From Planctomycetaceae bacterium (GTDB lineage: Bacteria; Planctomycetota; Phycisphaerae; Phycisphaerales; SM1A02), in contig JAIXVI010000236.1 in the NCBI GenBank assembly GCA_027483065.1, positions 1 through 42,890 on the forward strand: 42,890 bases of DNA, read 5' to 3'. The notes under the pieces were generated by a model. The model had not been told where the DNA came from. It did no database searches and saw only the letters and a list, made by a program, of their open reading frames with translations. Made by a program: the position numbers and the translations under genes. Below, in pieces: positions 1 to 7,969 of the stretch (position 1 is its first letter; each line of letters opens with the position of its first letter).

Positions 1-602
1 ACGCCGCGGTTTTCGCGACGCCACGATGCGATCATGAAATCGAGGGCTGCGAGTTGATCCGCGAGAAAGACGCGCGCGGCGATGCGCCAGATTTCTTCGC
101 GTGCTTGGCGCAGCGCCACCATCACTGGCTCCGCGCGGTCGGCTCCGAACTCACGTGTCGCACGATCGTCATCAATCCAGACTTGGCTTGTCAGCGTCAC
201 CATGATGGTGAGATCGAGCACCTGGGAGAACGGATCGCCGTTCGTCGCAATGTCATACGCACTCGTCGTCGATTCGACGAGGAATCGCTGCGCTGTTGCG
301 CGTGCGCGCGCATCAGGGTTGTTCTTCGTGATATCCGCGATCGCATCTTCCATGAGCGTGCGATAGCGATCGGCGTACGCATTTGTCAGCTCTTCAAGCT
401 CTTCGAATCCAATCTTCTCGCCTGCAGCACTTCGGCTGAAATCGGTCGAGCCAGTGACAGCCCTTTCACGCCGCGGTGCGCCACTCGTCGGTGCCACACA
501 CGCAGGTAGCGTCGCGAGCGTACTGCCAAGGACTGCGGCGAGCAGTGTTGTAGAAGCTGTCTTCAGCACGCGATGCGCCGTCGGGATTTCGTCTCGATAC
601 AT
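1..602 (-). CDS. Hypothetical lipoprotein, 3' end beyond the window
   Basis: Translating the minus strand from the ATG at 602 gives 200 codons with no stop before base 1, so the gene is truncated by the window edge. Residues 1-37 look like an exported lipoprotein leader: a polar start, a hydrophobic stretch (TTLLAAVLGSTLATLP) and a lipobox-like LPAC whose Cys would be lipidated. The mature part is mainly helical, rich in Glu, Asp, Ala and Arg, with segments such as EELEELTNAYADRY and ALRQAREEIWRIAARVF. I recognise no family. The start lies 17 nt after the stop of the porin gene, so it is probably the last or a late gene of the leftward operon. The coding call rests on the uninterrupted frame and the leader peptide; function is unknown. 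Confidence 0.7.
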   Translation of the reverse strand, partial: MYRDEIPTAHRVLKTASTTLLAAVLGSTLATLPACVAPTSGAPRRERAVTGSTDFSRSAAGEKIGFEELEELTNAYADRYRTLMEDAIADITKNNPDARARATAQRFLVESTTSAYDIATNGDPFSQVLDLTIMVTLTSQVWIDDDRATREFGADRAEPVMVALRQAREEIWRIAARVFLADQLAALDFMIASWRRENRG

Positions 603-619
603 CTCGACTCACTATTTCT

Positions 620-2155
620 TTAGAAGAGGAACTGCAACTGCGTGCGAATAACCCACTCGCCGCCAAATGTTTCGCCGTCGGCCTCGGTGTACGCGGGCAA
701 CCAATCCGCGCCGCTCGCTGCAAAGTCAACGATCGGAGTGAATGCGTAGCCGAAGTCACCGCTCACCTTGATGCGGTTCTTCACGCCAGCGGGCCACCAG
801 TTTGCACCGACGGTGAGAATGCTGAGTTCCTCTGCATTCGCTTCATCGACAGCCGCTTGCGCGCGATACTTATCCGTATCACTGTTGCCAATTTCGTAGC
901 GAACAAACGCTTCCACGTTGTCCGTCACAAAGTAACCGCCCTGCGCAACGGCGCCCCATTGCTGAAGATCGTTCGCATCGCCGCCTCCACGTGTTGGCTG
1001 CGCTTCTTGCAGCGAAACATCGCGGTAAACGCCATAGATGAAGATGTTCGAGCCACCGAAATCGATGCGCATGTCTGCGGTCGTGCTCCACATCACATCT
1101 GGAGTTGCGCCGTTGGTTCCAGAGATTGGCGCAACCTGTTGCACGTAGCCCGCGAGACCAAAGAGTGCACCAGCCGCTTCACCGCGGTAACTCTGCATGT
1201 CTTTGAACTGCTTCCACTCGCCACCAGTCTTCGCTTCGATGCGGGCGATGAACGCATAGTCGGTCTGCACCGCGTTGAAACCCGTGTTCTGCGAACCTGG
1301 AATACCAAGCGCGGAGCCCGCATTCAGTTCTGTCGCCGATCCACTCACGATGCTGTAGGGCGCACTACCTGCTGCAGCAAGTTCGCCGCCATAAAAGCCC
1401 TCGATGCGCACGACATCCGACTCCCACTCGAGACGTAAACCTTGACCACGACGCGTCGTGAAGAACGTATCGACGAGTGATCGCTCAACGGCCAAGAGAC
1501 CGGCCTCTGAGTCAATCGATTCGCGCAGAAAGGGCGTCTTGAATTGCCCAACGCGAAGATTGAAGCCCGCATCAAACTGCTTCTCGATGAACGCGTCTTC
1601 AAGGATCGCCGTTCCACCGGAGCGTTCGAAGGCGAGCTTGATTTCGTAGAACCACGATGGATCGACCACTGTGCCTTGGAACTTCAAGTTCGCGCGGCGT
1701 ACTTCAAATCCCCACGCATCGTCACTTGTGGAGGCTGATGGTGATCCTTGCGCGGCAGTGGCTCTTCCGATGTCGCGCGACTCGTAGGCCCAGCGGAACT
1801 GTGTTTCGCCCTTGATTTGCAGGGTGTAATTGCCGTCGGCGCTCGCGAGATAGAAGCCCTTTTTCGCGTCGTAACCACCTGTTCCGCCATCGGCGAGATT
1901 CGTGCGCGTGGTTGCATCGGCGAGGACGTCGGTCACGATCGCGCGGATCTCATTGGCGCGTTGCTCCGTCAGCCATGTCGCGTCGTTTCCTTGGACGACT
2001 TTCTCCTCGAGCACACCGACTTTTTCCGCAAGCGCCGCATTCGATTGCTTGAGTCGCTCAATCTCCTCAAGCGCACGTCGGAGGTCGTCTGCATCTTGTG
2101 GGACGGCCGCGATCACGGCAGTTGTCAGAGGAAGTGCTGCGAGAACCATCATCAT
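620..2155 (-). CDS. Phosphate-selective porin O/P-like outer-membrane protein
   Basis: The 511-residue product starts with a hydrophobic secretion signal (residues 1-18, MMMVLAALPLTTAVIAAV), followed by a short coiled coil (about 24-55, leucine/glutamate heptads). The rest is a long beta-rich region with alternating aromatic residues and ends in Phe (QLQFLF), the C-terminal signature of outer-membrane barrels. Segments such as YTLQIKGETQFRWAYES, VRRANLKFQGTVVDPSWFYEIKLAFER, NLRVGQFKTPF and GANWWPAG are typical of the OprP/OprO family, trimeric anion channels with an N-terminal coiled coil in planctomycete versions. Known for the family: uptake of phosphate or other small anions. Inferred: here it may serve a periplasmic glycan process, since it follows a deacetylase and a glycosyltransferase. 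The gap to the upstream gene is short, so co-transcription is likely. Confidence 0.85.
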   Translation of the reverse strand: MMMVLAALPLTTAVIAAVPQDADDLRRALEEIERLKQSNAALAEKVGVLEEKVVQGNDATWLTEQRANEIRAIVTDVLADATTRTNLADGGTGGYDAKKGFYLASADGNYTLQIKGETQFRWAYESRDIGRATAAQGSPSASTSDDAWGFEVRRANLKFQGTVVDPSWFYEIKLAFERSGGTAILEDAFIEKQFDAGFNLRVGQFKTPFLRESIDSEAGLLAVERSLVDTFFTTRRGQGLRLEWESDVVRIEGFYGGELAAAGSAPYSIVSGSATELNAGSALGIPGSQNTGFNAVQTDYAFIARIEAKTGGEWKQFKDMQSYRGEAAGALFGLAGYVQQVAPISGTNGATPDVMWSTTADMRIDFGGSNIFIYGVYRDVSLQEAQPTRGGGDANDLQQWGAVAQGGYFVTDNVEAFVRYEIGNSDTDKYRAQAAVDEANAEELSILTVGANWWPAGVKNRIKVSGDFGYAFTPIVDFAASGADWLPAYTEADGETFGGEWVIRTQLQFLF

Positions 2156-2194
2156 CTCTCGAATTCCTTTGCATGGAGTCGACTTGAACGAGGA

Positions 2195-3193
2195 CTACTC
2201 GTTCCCCACGCGCTTTCCACACACGGTTTCGCGAACGACATACGGCTTGATGCCGCCAATGGCGTTGTTGGCATCACTCAAGAGTTCAAGCACAAAGCCC
2301 ATGGCGAGGAAGAAGAGCGCGGCGAGGAAGAACATGATCGCGATGAGAAACGGAGGACGCGTGCCCATCGGCACGGATTCGCCCATTCCAAACACATCGC
2401 GAAACTTCTCCCAAAGAAGCCACGGCATCACGACGCAATCGACGAGAAGGAGCATCACGCCAATTCGGCCGAACAAATAGAGCGGCCGCGCTTTGAAACT
2501 CGACTGGAAGCCAAGCATGAGGATGTCGAAAATCACGTCAAACGTGCGGCCAATCCCATAGTGGCTCTTCCCAGCGAACCGCGGTTGGCATTCGATCGTG
2601 AGTTCGCTCGTCGCTCCGCCTCGCATATGCACAAGTGCTGGCAACAAGCGGTGATGTCCAGGACGCAAGCGCAGTGATCGTGCCGTCGCACCATCAAGTG
2701 CCTTAAAGCCACCCATGTCGCGGATCTCGCAACCTGTCACGCGACGCAGCAGCCAGTTTGCAATCTTGCTCGGAATGAGTTTCAGAACCTTCGACTCTGA
2801 ACGATTCGAGCGTGCACCCGACACGAGTTGGTAGCCCTGTTCAAGCCGCTCCACGAGCAGGTGAATGTCTTCTGGTCGATGTTGCAGATCGCCGTCGGTC
2901 ACAATCACGATCTTGCCGCGACTCGCTTGAATTCCCGCGTACAGCGCGCTGCATTGGCCAACATTGCGCGCCAAAAGCACGGCCCGCAACGCGGGATACC
3001 GACGCGCACCCTCGCGAAGCAACGCCTCCGTGCGATCGGTCGAACCATCAGAAACCACAACGATTTCGTACGAACGCGCCAACGCTTGAAGTGCTGCGTC
3101 GGTGCGTCGCAAGAACTCTTCAATGCAAAGCTCTTCGTTGTACACCGGAGCGACAACGGAGATAGAGATGTCGGTGTCTGGCGCAGCGTGCAT
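2195..3193 (-). CDS. Family 2 glycosyltransferase, polyprenyl-phosphate type (ArnC/DPM1-like)
   Basis: The product is about 332 residues. It opens with the GT-A entry ISVVAPVYNEE, then VVSDGSTDRTEALL and the metal/nucleotide motif VTDGDLQHRPEDI, a RNVGQCSALYAGIQASRG loop and a GARSNR segment. Two hydrophobic helices near the C terminus (RIGVMLLLVDCVVMPWLL and FLIAIMFFLAALFFLAMGFVLELL) match the membrane anchor of the dolichol/undecaprenyl-phosphate glycosyltransferase branch. Known for that branch: transfer of a sugar from a nucleotide donor to a polyprenyl phosphate on the inner face of the membrane. The ATG at 3193 is chosen because the fold starts seven residues later. The frame is open to a TTG at 3277, which would overlap the upstream stop by 17 nt and suggest translational coupling. 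Substrate cannot be read from the sequence. Confidence 0.88.
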   Translation of the reverse strand: MHAAPDTDISISVVAPVYNEELCIEEFLRRTDAALQALARSYEIVVVSDGSTDRTEALLREGARRYPALRAVLLARNVGQCSALYAGIQASRGKIVIVTDGDLQHRPEDIHLLVERLEQGYQLVSGARSNRSESKVLKLIPSKIANWLLRRVTGCEIRDMGGFKALDGATARSLRLRPGHHRLLPALVHMRGGATSELTIECQPRFAGKSHYGIGRTFDVIFDILMLGFQSSFKARPLYLFGRIGVMLLLVDCVVMPWLLWEKFRDVFGMGESVPMGTRPPFLIAIMFFLAALFFLAMGFVLELLSDANNAIGGIKPYVVRETVCGKRVGNE

Positions 3194-3260
3194 TCGAGTG
3201 TCGGCTTCCTCGGTCGGCGTACGGGGCTGAATCTTGTGCGGTTGAATCGCTCGCTTCAAC

Positions 3261-4127
3261 TCAGTCGAGGCGATCAAACCCTGTCAGCGTCCACCCGTGC
3301 ATTGCCGCGACTTCATGCCACGGATCCTCGAGCAGACTGCGGAGCTCGGGTTCCCAAAGCGCCGCGACGCGCATCCTACCGAAGCCGTCGGGCAACGCGG
3401 GATCGCCGCGATGTGCGCGACCCGGATGACAAACAACCTCCACGATTTCGTTGCCTACGCCGTGCAGTGCCCGCACACAGGCGTCACTTGAGAAGTGAGC
3501 ACCTTGCTCGGCGATGCCCCAAACCGCATCGGCGCAACGAACGCCCGCGCAAGGTTGAGCTCGATCGCACCACGTCTTCAAGAGCGCACGCCGCAGCCAC
3601 GGCGCTCCAAGCGCGAAGTTCCCGTGAAGCTCTGCACTTCTCCGAACCCAGCGAATCCCCGCATCACGCGCGACTTCACACGCCACATCAAAGAGCCCCG
3701 GAAGGCAATGTGTGTGCTTCTCGCCATCGACGTGCGAGAGTTCAAGCCCGTGATCTTGGAGCTTCGCAATCTGTCGCGTCCACTCCAATCGAAGTTCGTT
3801 CGGTTGAATCGCGCCCCGCAACGCACGCGCTGCAAAGCGCTCAAAACTGCCGAGAAAAAGGCCGTCTGTGCCTACGAGCGACCGCACCTCACGGATCGGT
3901 GAGAGCGGTTGACCACGCAGCACATTGAGATGCGCGCCCATCGAAACGCCACGAATTGGCCGTACTGCAGCGAGATCTGGCCCGTTCGCCATCACACTCG
4001 CACTTGTCACTGTTCCATGCGCAGCGCACTCCTCAACCGCGCGACGGACAGCCGGATGCAAACCAAGATCGTCGACGTTCACGATCACGCGGAGCGACTT
4101 CAACTGATCACACGCGATCGCGTTCAC
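3261..4127 (-). CDS. YdjC/ChbG/HpnK-family carbohydrate deacetylase
   Basis: The 288-residue product shows the family's metal-site motifs in order: NVDDLGLHPAV (paired Asp, about 18-26), GAHLNVLRG (about 83-91), SHVDGEKHTHCLPGLF (HxDxxxHxH-like, about 130-145) and a late VCHPGR. These belong to the YdjC family, which removes acetyl groups from oligosaccharides (ChbG on chitobiose) or hopanoid-linked GlcNAc (HpnK). The start codon is GTG at 4127 and overlaps the TGA of the transglutaminase-like gene (GTGA), so translation is probably coupled. Next to a polyprenyl-phosphate glycosyltransferase, a role in modifying a lipid-linked or envelope glycan is the natural inference. It could also act on free amino-sugar oligomers. 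Confidence 0.85.
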   Translation of the reverse strand: MNAIACDQLKSLRVIVNVDDLGLHPAVRRAVEECAAHGTVTSASVMANGPDLAAVRPIRGVSMGAHLNVLRGQPLSPIREVRSLVGTDGLFLGSFERFAARALRGAIQPNELRLEWTRQIAKLQDHGLELSHVDGEKHTHCLPGLFDVACEVARDAGIRWVRRSAELHGNFALGAPWLRRALLKTWCDRAQPCAGVRCADAVWGIAEQGAHFSSDACVRALHGVGNEIVEVVCHPGRAHRGDPALPDGFGRMRVAALWEPELRSLLEDPWHEVAAMHGWTLTGFDRLD

Positions 4128-5776
4128 CAGAAGACCTGCCCGCCTGTTTCAACGGTGAAAATCCGCTCGAGTTTGCGCGAGCCATCTTCGACAAGCCAAT
4201 ACAGGCCGTCCGGCGCAAGTGACTCAAACACGCGCGTTTCTTCGCCCTGCTCGCGTCGACCAATCGATTTCCAACCGCCATCTTTCCAAACGAAGAGTTC
4301 GTACGCAGCATCAGGCTTCACCATGGTGCGCGCCTTGATGCGGCCCGTGTCAGGATCTTGGATGTCGGGCTTTGTGGTCGAAGCGACAAGCGTGACATCC
4401 GCGGCTTCGCTGGCCTTCAGCGTGTGCGGAATGCCATCCGCGTCGAGGATGAACGGCGCGCTTGCCGGAACGTCCACACCATCGATGTGGTACATCGGCA
4501 GATAGCAAATGTTTCGTCCGAGAGCGCTGAAAGCCACGTTGGTCCCGATTCCCGGCGCGTCCACGATGTGACCCCAGTGAATCGGACGCCACGCGCCACC
4601 ATTGAAAACCGCGAGATACGCGAAGCGCTGTCCCTCGGGCGGCTTCTCGAGTCGCACGGTCACGGCGCTCACGGGCTGGTACTCCGCCGTCACATCGATG
4701 TAGTGCGTGCCCGACAACCAGCGTGGCACAGTCTCTTTCTCTTGCTTGATCGCGCCCAGACTCGACTCTTGATGCGCGAACGTCTTGCGGTAGACCTTCG
4801 CAGCGCGGCCCGCAAGACCTGCGCGACCTCGACCTTGTTCATCAAGCACCACTTCCCACGCGTGATTGTTGTCGCTCGCTGCCCACCATGGCGTGTAGTC
4901 GCTCGCACACATGGTCGCCACCGATCGCATGCCAAACGACACCATGTTCGTGATGTCTTCGCATCGACCGCGCTTGTCTTCGGTCATCTCGGTGTAACTC
5001 TGATCTGTCGGATGCACGTAGTAGAGATCACTAAATGCAACCCACGGATGCACCGTGCTCCGCACACGCTCACCGATCACGCGCACGTCTTTCTCACTCG
5101 ACGCGCGAAGTTCGGTCACCAGTGTTTCAAGGCGTTTCGACGCAGGCGCGCGCCAAAGATCGAGCGGCTCGTTGCTTCCGCGATAGGGAAGAATGTGCTC
5201 ACGGAAAGCTTCGTAAGAAATCGACTTTGCCCACGGAAGTGATCGCCATGCATCAAACGCGCCTTCAAGATGCGCGATCAAGAAGTCGGCGCTCGCGTGT
5301 TCAAGATCCGATTCAAACGAGATCTTTCGGAAATCCGCATCGGGATGTGATTTGCCGATTTCGTCGAGTCTCGCCTGAGCTTCGCCCAGATTGGCATACG
5401 CAAGTGCATCGAATCCCAGTGGCTTGTTGTCTTTGTCGCAGAGTTCAATGCGCGCGAAGCCGTGGCCATCCATGTTGGCGACGAGCCAGCGCGCTGCGTC
5501 AAACTTCTGCGCATCACCAGACTTCTCGTAGTTTGCAAGAAATCGCGCGATCTCAGCGCGGTTCTCGCCTGCAAGTTCGAGCGCTTTCTTGATGCGCGTA
5601 TCCATGTCACGCGAAGACGTGCTGGAGACGCTGTGGACCTCGTGCGCGTCGCTTGGAGAACTCGCGGTCGCGCGCGCCTCGGTGGCCGTAAGACCGTTGC
5701 ACACGCATGCGCATACGACGGAGTAGGCGGCGGAGTAGGCGGCGGAGTAAACGGCAGAATGCACGAGGGTTGCCAT
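4124..5776 (-). CDS. Exported transglutaminase-like protein with a repeat-built signal region
   Basis: The 550-residue product has a candidate catalytic Cys in GRCEDITNM (C272) and His in SDNNHAWEVV (H305), spaced as in the transglutaminase/protease-like superfamily, with acidic residues following. It matches proteins annotated as transglutaminase-like in planctomycetes. Residues 1-30 are hydrophobic and look like a secretion signal; the core is built from a Ser-Ala-Ala-Tyr repeat encoded by three 12-bp units. The C-terminal half (about 355-550) is beta-rich and may be a carbohydrate- or protein-binding module. It is the first gene of the leftward operon and its stop overlaps the next start (GTGA). 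Whether it crosslinks, hydrolyses peptides or has lost catalysis cannot be decided. The exact start is uncertain. Confidence 0.75.
   Translation of the reverse strand: MATLVHSAVYSAAYSAAYSVVCACVCNGLTATEARATASSPSDAHEVHSVSSTSSRDMDTRIKKALELAGENRAEIARFLANYEKSGDAQKFDAARWLVANMDGHGFARIELCDKDNKPLGFDALAYANLGEAQARLDEIGKSHPDADFRKISFESDLEHASADFLIAHLEGAFDAWRSLPWAKSISYEAFREHILPYRGSNEPLDLWRAPASKRLETLVTELRASSEKDVRVIGERVRSTVHPWVAFSDLYYVHPTDQSYTEMTEDKRGRCEDITNMVSFGMRSVATMCASDYTPWWAASDNNHAWEVVLDEQGRGRAGLAGRAAKVYRKTFAHQESSLGAIKQEKETVPRWLSGTHYIDVTAEYQPVSAVTVRLEKPPEGQRFAYLAVFNGGAWRPIHWGHIVDAPGIGTNVAFSALGRNICYLPMYHIDGVDVPASAPFILDADGIPHTLKASEAADVTLVASTTKPDIQDPDTGRIKARTMVKPDAAYELFVWKDGGWKSIGRREQGEETRVFESLAPDGLYWLVEDGSRKLERIFTVETGGQVFW
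5719..5754. repeat. Three in-frame 12-bp tandem units in the signal-peptide coding region
   Basis: CGGAGTAGGCGG occurs twice exactly and a third time with changed ends. On the minus strand the units encode the Ser-Ala-Ala-Tyr repeats that form the hydrophobic core of the leader of the transglutaminase-like protein. Confidence 0.85.
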
Positions 5777-6273
5777 GCCGCGATTGTCATCGCGGAGGGC
5801 GTCTCTCGCAACGGTCCGTCACCTGCACCCAGAGGGTTCGCTCAAGACGAGGGTGATCAAGAACACTTCATGCAGGTACGCCCAACCTCTCAATCACAGA
5901 CCCCTCAACCACGCACCTCGCAACCACAGACTTCCAAGCGACGGACCGACGGATCAACGAATCGAACGCCCGCGACCCACCGGAAGAGGGCGCTTCCCCA
6001 TCACCGCCGCTCAGCCGATCGTCTCCCTTTGGACTGGCCGATGTCGAAGGAACATCACCTCCCAACCTCCCCGACACGTCTGACGCGCGGCCCGATTGCA
6101 GTGCCAGCAACGGCTGCTGCCTGATTACAGGGCGCATTGGCCGAAACCGACCGATTGAAGAGTGGAATCTCGGAATTCCAGCTTCTTGGAACAAAGAGAG
6201 CCCTGTTCGAACGGTTCTCCCAACGCAGGTTTCCGTCGAGTCACGCGTGTTTTTTGCCGATATCGGTCACTGC
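5777..6273. other. Divergent intergenic region, about 500 bp, no convincing gene
   Basis: The stretch lies between two divergent starts. Open frames on both strands have compositions unlike neighbouring proteins (rich in Arg, Pro, His, Thr) and no recognisable motif. 5880-5930 is a degenerate repeat of CTCAACCACRNAC-like units. No full sigma-70 promoter could be fixed with confidence. Confidence 0.5.
5778..5795. promoter_or_regulatory. Perfect 7-bp inverted repeat directly before the transglutaminase-like start codon
   Basis: CCGCGAT-tgtc-ATCGCGG is a perfect inverted repeat with a 4-nt loop, ending one base upstream of the minus-strand ATG (5776-5774). In RNA it would form a stable hairpin over the ribosome-landing zone; as DNA it could be a repressor operator. 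No Shine-Dalgarno sequence is visible outside it. Confidence 0.45.
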
Positions 6274-7884
6274 ATGGACGCACGCACCGAGCCAAGCCCA
6301 TCTCCGGCGCCAACGACGCCTTCCCCCGCGGCAAGCGGTGTGGTCGACGTGGAGGCGATTCTGCGAGACGTCGAGGCACTTGCGAAGGCGGCGATGCAGC
6401 CGCACCTGAGTGTAGACGGCACGAATTCAACCAATCCAACCAACACCGCACTCGACACGATCGACACCTCCTCTCTGTTGAAGAGTGAAGTCTCCGCAGA
6501 ATCAGTCGCGCAACCATCACAGAGTGCCGCGGTCATGAACAACGGGATCTTGGACATTGGGAAACTCGAGCGTGAACTCGAAGCGCTCCTTGGTGTTGCT
6601 CCGAGTGTTTCGACCAAGACTTCCTCCAGCATTGCACCCGACGTCGCCGTCTCCGCGGCTGCTCATGTGGGCAACGACGAACAAGTTGGGCGACTCACTG
6701 CATCCAGTACGTCGTCGGTGCAACCATCTGTTGAGACGGTGATCGAAGATGCGATGCTTGCTTCGGCATCGTCGACCGCTTCGGAGTCCAAAACCCCTGC
6801 TCTCTCCACACAGCAAGTTGCCGACGCCTCGATCGAGAAAGAGCCGATCGACCCGATGCTCCGTGAAATCGCGGCGATTCTCGACGATACGAATGACGCC
6901 ATGCTGCGCGCATCGGATGCGTCGATAGATCGCGCGCTCGACACGGTGTTCGATGCGCGTGCGCTCTCTGGTCAAGAAGAAGATGTCAATCGCGCGCTGA
7001 TCGAAGCGTTCGGCACCAGCCGACGACCTTCCGGTTTCAGCAACCCTGATGGAACACCAGCATCCGTTACAAATCCGATTTCGCGATTTGAGGGAATTTC
7101 TCGAGCATTACCGCCAGAAATGTCTGGCTCGCCATCAATCGCCTCTGGCATCAACCCGAGTGTGACGCCAGCAGAGATTCCAACATCGCCACGCCGCTTC
7201 GAAGAGATCGCTGCGCAGTCGATTGGACGCGAATCTCGTCCAGAGTACGCGGGCGAGACACCGTTTGAGCCCGCGTTTCCTGCGGTGCCGATGACCGACA
7301 GCACTTCGGTCGTTGCCTCCGAGCAGGCGGCCGCATCCACATTCACCGCGCAGGAAATCGCGCCAAAAGTTGCAGCAAAACAAGCGGTTGCAAACGCTGT
7401 TGAGCAACGCGCAAGCGCTGAAGCCAACACGCGATCCGCGGAACAACTTCCTGCGCAGATTGCCGCTGAAAATTCAAACGCAACGCCGTCTGATGCGAAG
7501 CCGGCCGATGCTTCGGCGCGCACGCGATTCGTCGGAACAGTCGCCGCAAAAATCACCGCCGGCATTCGAGTCGTTGCCGCGCTCCCGCTCCAAGTTTGTG
7601 CCCTTCCGATGCGCTACGTGCCCGCATCGTTTCGGGGTTACATCACGGTGACTGCACTCTCGATGCTCGTTTGGGCCCCAGTTGCCTGGTGGATGGCCCA
7701 GCGATCGACGCATGTGCAAGGTGTCGGTCGCATTGAGTTCCCTGTCGCCACTGATGACAAGCGCGACAACGCGCAGAACGCGGCATCCGACAAGGCCGAC
7801 GATTCCGCGGAATCTGGCGCAGATCACGCCGCTGCATCAGCAGCCACTGAACAGTCGGGTGCGCACTCCGCCGATCATCACTGA
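6274..7884 (+). CDS. Ala/Ser-rich protein with one C-proximal membrane helix, unknown function
   Basis: The ATG at 6274 gives 536 residues; a GTG at 6247 would add nine. The first ~450 residues are low-complexity and acidic (Ala, Ser, Thr, Glu, Pro), with short helical pieces of related look: VDVEAILRDVEALAKAA, LDIGKLERELEALLG and LREIAAILDDTNDAML. A single hydrophobic helix sits near 454-474 (ITVTALSMLVWAPVAWWMA), preceded by a basic, amphipathic stretch (about 415-450), and followed by about 60 polar residues ending in a His/Ala-rich tail. This suggests a cytoplasmic disordered region tethered to the inner membrane. I recognise no family. It stands alone between divergent and convergent neighbours. 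Confidence 0.7.
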   Translation: MDARTEPSPSPAPTTPSPAASGVVDVEAILRDVEALAKAAMQPHLSVDGTNSTNPTNTALDTIDTSSLLKSEVSAESVAQPSQSAAVMNNGILDIGKLERELEALLGVAPSVSTKTSSSIAPDVAVSAAAHVGNDEQVGRLTASSTSSVQPSVETVIEDAMLASASSTASESKTPALSTQQVADASIEKEPIDPMLREIAAILDDTNDAMLRASDASIDRALDTVFDARALSGQEEDVNRALIEAFGTSRRPSGFSNPDGTPASVTNPISRFEGISRALPPEMSGSPSIASGINPSVTPAEIPTSPRRFEEIAAQSIGRESRPEYAGETPFEPAFPAVPMTDSTSVVASEQAAASTFTAQEIAPKVAAKQAVANAVEQRASAEANTRSAEQLPAQIAAENSNATPSDAKPADASARTRFVGTVAAKITAGIRVVAALPLQVCALPMRYVPASFRGYITVTALSMLVWAPVAWWMAQRSTHVQGVGRIEFPVATDDKRDNAQNAASDKADDSAESGADHAAASAATEQSGAHSADHH

Positions 7885-7917
7885 TCGAAGCTTGCGCCGG
7901 TCGCACGACGGACAAGC

Positions 7918-7950
7918 GGCACACACATGGCGCACACACGGCACACACTC
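7918..7950. repeat. Three 11-bp tandem units (GGCRCACACAY)
   Basis: GGCACACACAT, GGCGCACACAC and GGCACACACTC follow each other in the gap between two convergent genes. No terminator hairpin with a T run is visible in this gap. Confidence 0.75.
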
Positions 7951-7969
7951 AACAGACACTGGGTCACGC

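Noticed and set aside
5868-6194. Minus-strand 108-codon frame in the 5.8-6.2 kb gap
   Set aside because: No ribosome site, no hydrophobic core or motif, and composition typical of shadow frames in GC-rich DNA.
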